Part shown: positions 57,681 to 64,000 of the stretch, piece by piece
Layout: each line of letters begins with the position of its first letter
Numbering within the stretch: position 1 is the first letter of the stretch
Source: Strongylocentrotus purpuratus
Lineage: Eukaryota > Echinodermata > Echinoidea > Camarodonta > Strongylocentrotidae
DNA length: 64,000 nt
NCBI RefSeq assembly: GCF_000002235.5
Contig: NW_022145596.1
Coordinates: 5,204,352-5,268,351 of the forward strand
Direction of reading: 5' to 3'
The notes under the pieces: model-generated
What the model saw: the letters and a program-made list of their open reading frames with translations, nothing else
What the model was told of the DNA's origin: nothing
Databases searched by the model: none
Program-made: the position numbers and the translations under genes

Positions 57681-57714
57681 ATAACATTGCCTGGCATAGC
57701 GCCAGGTGGAGGGG

Positions 57715-57720
57715 TATAAA
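57715..57720 (+). promoter_or_regulatory. TATA-like box, possible promoter of the GS-like gene
   Basis: TATAAA preceded by the G-rich GGAGGGG, about 390 bp before the ATG at 58103. A start site near 57745 would give a 5' UTR with room for one short intron (donor candidate GTGAGT at 57953, acceptor at 58092-58093). Confidence 0.35.
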
Positions 57721-58093
57721 TCTTTTTTTTTTGTGTGTGTGTGTTTGTGTACCGTGTATAAGTCGCACCCCCGAGTTTGAATTTTTTTCAAAATGTAAGC
57801 TGCAGCAAGGAAAATCACTACAGTGTTGCCAATTTTGTGATTGGTCGATTTCAAGTATAAACATACATGTATTATTCCTTATTTCATGTACTTATGTGTA
57901 TCTCTCATTTTCTGTTTTTCAACTTGTTGGTTTTGTTTTTAAACCAGTTTAATGTGAGTGTGGACTCCACTTCAACTTACATGTATGTTCCTTGTTCATA
58001 GACATATAGTGCTTGTTGTTTCGTTGTTGTTTCAAGATCTTCGTTTTTTGCCAATTGAATTATATACAACAAAATTATCTTCATATCCTACAG

Positions 58094-58102
58094 ATTATCA
58101 AG
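58094..58102 (+). other. Probable end of the 5' UTR of the GS-like gene, after a splice acceptor
   Basis: A pyrimidine-rich tract ending TATCCTACAG at 58093 is a good 3' splice site just nine bases before the ATG. Upstream ATG-open sequence from 58013 would add a Cys/Phe-rich leader with no counterpart in the family and is probably intron. Confidence 0.5.
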
Positions 58103-59443
58103 ATGAGTCTGAGTAAAGTACTTGAGGAAATCAAGGAGAAGGGGATCACTGCAGTCAGATTTGAGCAGACCGACTTACATGGCATAGCCCGGTCGAAGCT
58201 GATACCTGCCCGTCACTTCAAGGAAAAAGCAACGGGAGGGGTGAACTGTTACTTGGGTCATCTCGGTATGAGTCTCCAAGCGGATGTGATCCCAGGGACT
58301 GGGTATGCTGAGGAAGTCGGATTTGCTGATGCCGTCCTGTTCCCGGATTACAGTACATTCACGGTGCTTCCTTGGGCTGAGAACACGGCTCGTATTCTGA
58401 TTGAACCAACTTATAAAGGGGAATACGTATCTGCTCACCCAAGGGTCTTGGCACGCAAGCAGCTGGAGAAGCTCAAGAACCTAGGTTATTCCCTGTATTC
58501 TGCTCACGAACACGAGTTCTACGTTGTGGATAAGGAGACCAAGAAACCTATCAACAATGATGTCAATATTCGATCCACTTTGAGGATGTTTCCGATCCGG
58601 AACTTTGTCAAGCAGGTTATGGAGGATATGCCCATTGTCGGTGTTGATATAGAAGCAGTTGAATCTGAATATGGCCCTGGACAGGTGGAGATATCCTACA
58701 AACCAGCTTTCGGGATCAGGGCTGCAGACAATGCTTTCACTTTCAAGACTAGTATCAAAGAGATTGCACTTCTCCAAGGGTTTCAAGCGTCTTTCATGTC
58801 AAAGCCGTTCCCCAACCAGAGTGGATCCTGTACCCACTTTTGCCATTCCCTGTACGATGCAGATGAGAAAACCCCTGTGTTTTACGATCCCAACAGTCCC
58901 ATTGGTCTGTCGGAGGTTTGTCAGAACTGGGCTGCAGGAATACTTGCACATGCCCCTGCGATTGAAGTCCTCATGGCTCCCACAGTAAACTGTCTGAAGC
59001 GAGTTGGAGGAGCATTCTCTCCGATGAACGCCACTTGGGGTATGGACAACCGCTCCGCCTTGCTTCGTGTCAAGGTCAACGGAGACAAGGGCACCTACTT
59101 AGAGAACCGTGGGGGAGCCGCTGGTGCTAACTGCTACCTGGTGTTGGCTGCAACAGTTGCAGCAGGAATGGATGGTATCATCAACAAGTACAAGCTTCCT
59201 GCAGAGGTTACAGGGATAGCTTCTAATCCTGAAGACATCCCGCCCAAGACGCCCAATCTGCCTAACACCATGGAGACCGCGTTGGAGGCTCTTATTAATG
59301 ATGAGGTAATTAGGGATGCCTTTGGAGAGGATTTCATCAAGTGCTTCAGTGCTGTGAAGATGCATGAAGTGAAGCTAGCAAGAGAGGCCCAGGCTAAAGG
59401 CCAAGATGATTGGGACTTTGATTTCTACTTTGAGTATCTGTGA
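58103..59443 (+). CDS. LGSN: Glutamine-synthetase-fold protein, lengsin-like (446 aa, intronless frame)
   Basis: Class-I glutamine synthetase (GS) fold. The N-terminal beta-grasp half is residues 12-100 (VRFEQTDLHGIARSKLIP) and the catalytic half about 105-440. Residues lining the nucleotide, metal and glutamate sites in class-I GS can be placed by eye: Glu136/Glu138 (HEHEF), Glu189/Glu196 (EYGPGQVE), His245, Arg300, Arg317/Arg322 (NRSALLR) and Glu334/Arg336 (ENR). Two ammonium-site residues are not evident: the flap Glu (327 in Salmonella GS) falls in KRVGGAFSP, and no DGSS motif for Asp50 is seen. Glutamine synthesis is therefore doubtful. Ligase activity on another amine, or a non-enzymatic role as in vertebrate lens lengsin, is possible. 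The start MSLSKVLEEI has A at -3 and follows a splice acceptor. Length suits the short class-I GS/lengsin core. The symbol is a family assignment. Confidence 0.92.
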   Translation: MSLSKVLEEIKEKGITAVRFEQTDLHGIARSKLIPARHFKEKATGGVNCYLGHLGMSLQADVIPGTGYAEEVGFADAVLFPDYSTFTVLPWAENTARILIEPTYKGEYVSAHPRVLARKQLEKLKNLGYSLYSAHEHEFYVVDKETKKPINNDVNIRSTLRMFPIRNFVKQVMEDMPIVGVDIEAVESEYGPGQVEISYKPAFGIRAADNAFTFKTSIKEIALLQGFQASFMSKPFPNQSGSCTHFCHSLYDADEKTPVFYDPNSPIGLSEVCQNWAAGILAHAPAIEVLMAPTVNCLKRVGGAFSPMNATWGMDNRSALLRVKVNGDKGTYLENRGGAAGANCYLVLAATVAAGMDGIINKYKLPAEVTGIASNPEDIPPKTPNLPNTMETALEALINDEVIRDAFGEDFIKCFSAVKMHEVKLAREAQAKGQDDWDFDFYFEYL

Positions 59444-60660
59444 AAATGATTTACTGGTAATTATCTTTGTTGTGGGAGCCGAAGTAACAAAAATATTGGG
59501 GTACAAATGAGAATGGATTAAGTGTTTAAATTCATATTTGGTGGCATGAAACTATTGTGAATCCCAACCATTCACAATAATTGTGAAGTTTCATTTATTT
59601 TCTGTTTGAACCAGAAGGGTTTTAACTCTGTGTATACTGTAATGATATGAGTTAATGCCCTTCTGGGTATAAACAGACAATATGATATATGGATATATGT
59701 CTCATAAGACAAGCTGATATATATATATATATATTGAGTTGAATAGGTGGTGGCAAAATTGCTTATTTCGATACTACATGTAGGTATAATCCTTGTATTC
59801 AAAATCATGTAAACGTAACACCATAGCGCTAGCAGGGTATATTGTATAAACAAAATATCCTTATCAATATAATTGTTATTTTAAGAAATGTAGATGTTTA
59901 TTTTATTACATATGAACTGAATGACTGAATACTGAATTTTTAAGGTAATAGTTTTCACTCGGGTTAATTTAAAGGCTGAATATAGGAATGAATAGATCAG
60001 AATATATCAACAGGAATATGCATACTAATATGCATTTATTATTTCAATAATACACCATTACACTTCTTATACAAGTGATGTAATGTAATTTTTAAAAAGT
60101 ATCAAAGTTAACAAATGATAGTGGAATTAAGAAATTATATGAAATCAATTGATCTGTAATAGGTTGACAAGAAATAATCATATTTGACTTTGATGAAGGT
60201 CATCATTGGTATCCTATAAATAGTAATGTTATCAGCTGACACCAACCAAATCATTTCTGTATACTTTGGCATTAAGTGCATGTACGTGTACTTACACATA
60301 TATATTTCACAGGAAAGTGGAAACAAAATCCAGAAATCTATTTCTTTAATACTTCTGTTTTCTTAATCACAAAAAACATGTAATAATACTTTTGGATGTG
60401 ATGTAAAACAAAACAATGAGAAATTGAAACCAAAGTCAAATACAGTTAAATGTGAAATATATTTTTGTCAAACCAATCTTTATACATGTATATTCATTTA
60501 TTGCATATTATGAACTTAAAGTGGTGGGCATCATTTGAAATTTGGGTCATCATTGATTTCCTATTATTGACAGCTGGGCCCAAATGATAATACTTAGTAG
60601 GCAACAGCTGCATTTTGCACTGAAAAGAAAAATGATATAATAAAACGGGATTGCATTATG
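59444..60660 (+). other. Probable 3' UTR and downstream region of the GS-like gene
   Basis: AT-rich with a (TA)n run at about 59720-59733. The first AATAAA I find is at 60639-60644, with another at 60784-60789. Usage is unknown, and non-canonical signals closer to the stop are possible. Confidence 0.4.
60639..60644 (+). terminator. Poly(A) signal candidate for the GS-like gene
   Basis: AATAAA followed at once by an inverted repeat (60647-60690) and a T run, about 1.2 kb after the stop codon. Confidence 0.35.
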
Positions 60661-60690
60661 ATTGATCTATCATAATATAATGCAATCCCT
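60647..60690. repeat. Imperfect hairpin, GGGATTGCATTAT arms
   Basis: GGGATTGCATTATGAT is answered by ATCAT, an AATAT bulge and ATAATGCAATCCC. Flanks (GATATAATAAAA / TTTTTATCA) extend the pairing loosely. Confidence 0.7.
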
Positions 60691-60799
60691 TTTTATCAGA
60701 AAATTAAAATTACACTTGTGGGTCATCTAGAATGATTGATGGTAAGCAGCGTAGACTGACATAATCTCCATTAGTTGCTTGACAATAAATGTGATTTAA

Positions 60800-60938
60800 G
60801 CTACGGTCACAAAGGTCCTACGAACTATGTGTTTGTACGAATCTCCCTGTTTTTCCATTGTCTTCCCGAATTTCCATTGTCTGAAAATCGTTTGTACGGC
60901 GTTCGTAGCAGTTCGTAATGGCATTTGTGACCGAGGCT
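60800..60938. mobile_element. TTAA-flanked MITE with CGGTCACAAA ends (139 bp)
   Basis: The left end GCTACGGTCACAAAGG and the reverse complement of the right end AGCCTCGGTCACAAATG share CGGTCACAAA. TTAA lies directly outside at 60796-60799 and 60939-60942. The inner repeats CCTACGAACT/AGTTCGTA extend the symmetry. No coding potential. Confidence 0.7.
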
Positions 60939-61234
60939 TTAATCCTCAACTCTTTAATAGAGATTCCAGTGTATTTTACCTTGATATTTGTAAATGTTTT
61001 GAGATTAGATATCAGGGATTATTGTCATTAGTTTTCACCAAAGGCTGATGTGTAATTCCATACTCTCATGAAAAATTAGAATCATGTATAACTTGATTTG
61101 ATAACAGATATTGTTTATTCCATCTCTTATTAGAAACTGAGTAAGGAAGAATATGTTATTCATGAACTTATATTCCACATTTACCTGTTTACCCTAATGT
61201 GTTTGTCAAATTGATGTATGTTTGGTACACTTTC

Positions 61235-61584
61235 AGTTTTAGCATTGCATATAATCTCAACATTCTGAATTATTCATTACATTTCCATTTTTCTTATCGA
61301 TTACATATTTATAAGAATATGGTCAGGTGGATGAAAGTTTCTCATTCAGGGAATTCGACTACACTGTATGGTTGTGGTATACAAGTATAAGTTTGATTGT
61401 CTTCAGTCAGCATGTATATTTTCAGATTTGTTATAGTCTGTTGAGAGCCAGAAGTAAATTTCCAAATAGGATGTCAATTCACAACGCTCTGGTATGGTAT
61501 GGTATATTTTATTTATTCAAGGTTAAAAACTAATACAATAAATTGTGCCCGCATTCAGCAAATGCTGTTTTTCAGCGAGGCCTA
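61235..61584. repeat. Tandem duplication, copy 1 (350 bp)
   Basis: About 98% identical to 61585-61939. I see four single-base-type differences and one 5-bp insertion in copy 2. It starts AGTTTTAGCATTGCATATAA and ends in the LINE-like 3' tail TTTTTCAGCGAGGCC. Confidence 0.9.
61490..61583 (-). mobile_element. LINE/SINE-type 3' tail with (ATACC)n, copy 1
   Basis: Read on the minus strand: GGCCTCGCTGAAAAACAGCA, then TTGCTGAATGCGGGCACAAT, a CTTGAATAAATAAAAT stretch with AATAAA, and a terminal (ATACC)n run. A short tandem tail after an AATAAA-like end is typical of non-LTR retroelement 3' termini. No reverse-transcriptase sequence is attached. Confidence 0.5.
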
Positions 61585-61939
61585 AGTTTTAGCATTGCAT
61601 ATAATCTCAACATTCTGAATTATTCATTACATTTCCATTTTTCTTATCGATTACATATTTATACGAATATGGTCAGGTGGATGAAAGTTTCTCATTCAGG
61701 GAATTCGACTACACTGTATGGTTGTGGTATACAAGTATAAGTTTGATTGTCTTCAGTCAGCATGTATATTTTCAGATTTGTTATAGTCTGTTGAGAGCCA
61801 GAAGTAAATTTCCAAATAGGATGTCAATTCACAACGCTCTGTTATGGTATGGTATATTATATTTTATTTATTCAAGGTTAAAGACTATTACAATAAATTG
61901 TGCCCGCATTCAGCAAATGCTGTTTTTCAGCGAGGCCAT
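61585..61939. repeat. Tandem duplication, copy 2 (355 bp)
   Basis: Second copy of 61235-61584, joined head to tail with no spacer. It includes a second copy of the LINE-like tail at 61841-61938. Confidence 0.9.
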
Positions 61940-62070
61940 GCTCTCAACAGACACTTTGTATTAGAAGTGGTATGTCGAAATCCAAAGAAAATCTGCGTTA
62001 CAAATTATAGTTATGAGTACCTCTTTGTGAGTAACTCTGGCATAACAAGATACCGATGGCATAACAAGGC

Positions 62071-62148
62071 AACTTTTGCTGGTCCTTTTTTTACCTCATG
62101 TATCTTATCTTGTTACATCAGGATATAAACGAAGGACCAGCAAAAGTT
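62071..62148. repeat. Inverted repeat, 17-bp perfect arms, 44-bp spacer
   Basis: AACTTTTGCTGGTCCTT at 62071-62087 and its exact reverse complement at 62132-62148. The size would suit a small hairpin transposon or a foldback RNA. There are no flanking duplications. Confidence 0.75.
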
Positions 62149-62639
62149 TTCATTTTCATGGGCCCAATATCATTGTTATGTAACTAGTTTTTAGTGTACA
62201 CTTCTTTCAGTGAATCGAAGTATAAATCTTTAAGTTTTTTTTTCTTCATTTGTTTATTTTTGAATGTGATAAAAATGTTATGATTTCTTTATGACTGGTT
62301 TCTAGAAGGTTTGTGTAATATTTAAGTTACATTTGAAATAAAAAAAAGGTTTGTGTCATATTAAGTTACATTTGAAATGGGTACATGTAAAAGTGATATT
62401 ATAGAGTTTGGACTTCATGTATTTGACAATCTTCAAATTCGATGTTTGATGTAGAATTGTAGCTGATCATGATAGTGAATTTTCTTTAAAATCATTTTTT
62501 TTTTAATGGTATCAGAAAATAAAGGCCAATATAATTGTTAATACACAGCATTCAACTATACTGATTTGTTCTTTTGTATTATCAGTAATGTACTTAAGTA
62601 TTTACGATCAGATAGAGCAAAGCGAGCAAAGCAAGTGGA

Positions 62640-63030
62640 GCATCAATTGGCGTGGGGTCCAGGGGCAAAGCCCCAGCAAAGTCAAGGGCGGAGCCCCAGG
62701 AAGCTCAGGGGTTTTAGGCCTTTAATTACGGTCAGATGAGCATTCAGGGTTTTAGGCATATAATAACGGTCAGATGAGCATACTTTGATACCTTATTTGT
62801 GACACTGGCAAGTCACTAATTTGAGTGAGGTCTAGGGGGCGGCATTCCCAGAAGCTCGGGGGTTTTAGGCATTAAATTACGATGAGACTGATGAGCGTCT
62901 AGGGACCCCCTCGGGCCCTTTATGGAATCTCAGGGATTTTAGGCATTTAATTACGGTCAGATGAGTAACCAGGGGCCGCCTTAGGGCCATTGGTGGGGTC
63001 CAGGGGGTATAGCCCCCGGGAGCTCGGGGA
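62640..63030. repeat. Repeat block: GGGGCAAAGCCCC palindromes and a GGTTTTAGGCATTTAATTAC unit
   Basis: The unit GGGGTTTTAGGC-TTTAATTACGGTCAGATGAG recurs four times (about 62710, 62748, 62850, 62930). It alternates with GGGGTCCAGGGGCAAAGCCCC-like modules at about 62653 and 62996, matching a module inside the hAT-like element at about 53065. This block is probably the interior of a related, decayed element whose right end may be ATACGCCGGTG at 63142-63152. Confidence 0.6.
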
Positions 63031-63111
63031 AAAATAATGCCACTTTAGCAACATTTGTAAATCACTAAATATCAAATTAGAAATAAACCATGTTTGAATT
63101 TTATTAGGGGT

Positions 63112-63152
63112 GGGGGGGGGGGGGTTACTGCGCTCCCATCAATACGCCGGTG
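63112..63152. mobile_element. Possible right end of a hAT-like element (fragment)
   Basis: A G run followed by CTCCCATCAATACGCCGGTG. The reverse complement CACCGGCGTATTG matches the ends of the element at 52966-54987 at most positions. No left partner or 8-bp duplication was found. Confidence 0.4.
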
Positions 63153-64000
63153 AAAGGAGCTCAAGTGACTACCCCAATAGAGCTATATGATAACTCTTAT
63201 TATATAGGGTAGGTGTGGGGAACTGGAGACCACCAAGTTTGAACAGATCACTGTCTGTCCGTGTTGGCTTCGATATTGCTAAAGAGCCTTTCCAATTCAT
63301 TTCGAAGACTAAAATGCGTTCTTTCTCCGAGACAATTGGCAAAATTGACCAAGGTAAGCAATTTTGATCGTAAAATTTTGCTCTGATATAAAAATACAAT
63401 TTTCACTGAATGTTGTGGTGTATGCAGATATTTAGAGGTGGCTCTTAACAAGTAGTCCAAAGTCCAAAGGGTTGTAAATATTTATTAGGTCAATTTAGTA
63501 AGTAGGCAGGAAGGGACTTCTTAAAAGAGCAGGCGGGATATTCATTTTTGTAGCACTGATCTATTTCTATAACTCTTTATCTTGTAAACATACAGTGTAA
63601 ACTGTGCTTACGTGATACCAATGGAATACAGATTTTCTACAATATTTATTTGTATGATTTGAAGGATATTACGCGAGGCAGCGTAGCGACCGAGCGAGAA
63701 GATTTGTGCATTTGTATTGGTCTAAACGCTGCACTTTTGGGCCCTCCAGAGCCTAAAAGTGTGTTGCAGTCTTTAGTTAGTATTTGCTATACATTTTTTG
63801 GTGTGCACTCTTTCAAATTTTCCGGAGGGGGGGGGGGGGGGGGGAGACGATCCCCCTTAAGCAAAATTGAGGGAGGACGTGATAATTAACCAAATATATT
63901 AATTAGTAGGCTGTTTATAGGCGGTTCCCGGCAAAATTTGTATCATCACGTATTAGTCAAAACATATTCTTTCACATGATTTGTAAGAACAGCTTCCATT
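63153..64000. other. Terminal stretch without recognised genes
   Basis: Contains an 18-base G run at 63827-63844 preceded by a GCGAGGCAGCGTAGCGACCG string like those inside the hAT-like elements. This suggests another element interior that may run past the window. No coding exon was seen. Confidence 0.5.

Noticed and set aside
58013-58102. N-terminal extension of the GS-like protein from an upstream ATG
   Set aside because: The added residues have no GS-family counterpart, and a good splice acceptor at 58093 lies between that ATG and the family-like start.
61199-62128. Pairs of similar 62-95-codon frames
   Set aside because: They are duplicated because the DNA is duplicated. They cross LINE-like tail sequence and resemble no protein family.
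1-64000. Fossil retrovirus, LTR element or Polinton
   Set aside because: No long terminal repeat pair, no integrase, capsid or DNA-polymerase-like reading frame was recognised on either strand.

Overview
The window looks like AT-rich metazoan nuclear DNA, most likely from a marine deuterostome such as a sea urchin. The reasons are long GT-AG introns, one large spliced gene of the inverted-formin family, one glutamine-synthetase-fold gene of the lengsin type, and a dense load of small DNA transposons, minisatellites and long poly-G/poly-C runs. The species assignment is inference. There is no sign of prokaryotic gene organisation, CRISPR arrays or rRNA. I recognised no retroviral, LTR or Polinton-like element.

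Region 1 (about 1-47,830, + strand) is one gene: an FHDC1/INF2-like formin. Fifteen coding exons could be joined with matching splice phases, from an ATG at 1363 to a TGA at 47217-47219, giving a predicted protein of about 2,117 residues. In order it carries the C-terminal end of an FH3/DID domain (exons 1-4), a polyproline FH1 (exon 4), a complete FH2 actin-nucleating domain (exons 4-14), a WH2/DAD-like helix (exon 14) and a roughly 1,400-residue disordered Ser/Lys/Arg-rich tail (exons 14-15). The first three introns are very long (5.8, 6.9 and 18.2 kb). They hold only microsatellites, minisatellites and fragments of small transposons. Intron 8 holds a complete TTAA-flanked inverted-repeat element.

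Region 2 (about 47,830-57,640) is intergenic and repeat-rich. Two non-autonomous hAT-like elements lie 0.7 kb apart. Each is flanked by a perfect 8-bp target duplication and each carries its own internal minisatellite: a roughly 25-bp GGGGCAC array in the first, and a roughly 110-bp array with a GC-rich hairpin in the second. The first sits inside a tRNA-derived SINE. Further on come a snap-back hairpin, a CTAG-dense stretch, a palindromic GGGCCCCGTC element, a second copy of the intron-8 element, and an antisense LINE reverse-transcriptase tail.

Region 3 (about 57,640-59,443 plus 3' UTR) is a glutamine-synthetase-like gene with an intronless 446-codon reading frame, closest in character to lengsin/LGSN. 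Most class-I GS catalytic residues are present, but two ammonium-site residues appear to be missing. Region 4 (59,444-64,000) holds a second TTAA-flanked element, a nearly perfect 350-bp tandem duplication ending in a LINE-type 3' tail, inverted repeats, and another short-unit repeat block with GGGGCAAAGCCCC-like palindromes.

The two genes are not functionally linked as far as can be seen: one is an actin/microtubule regulator and the other a metabolic-fold or structural protein.
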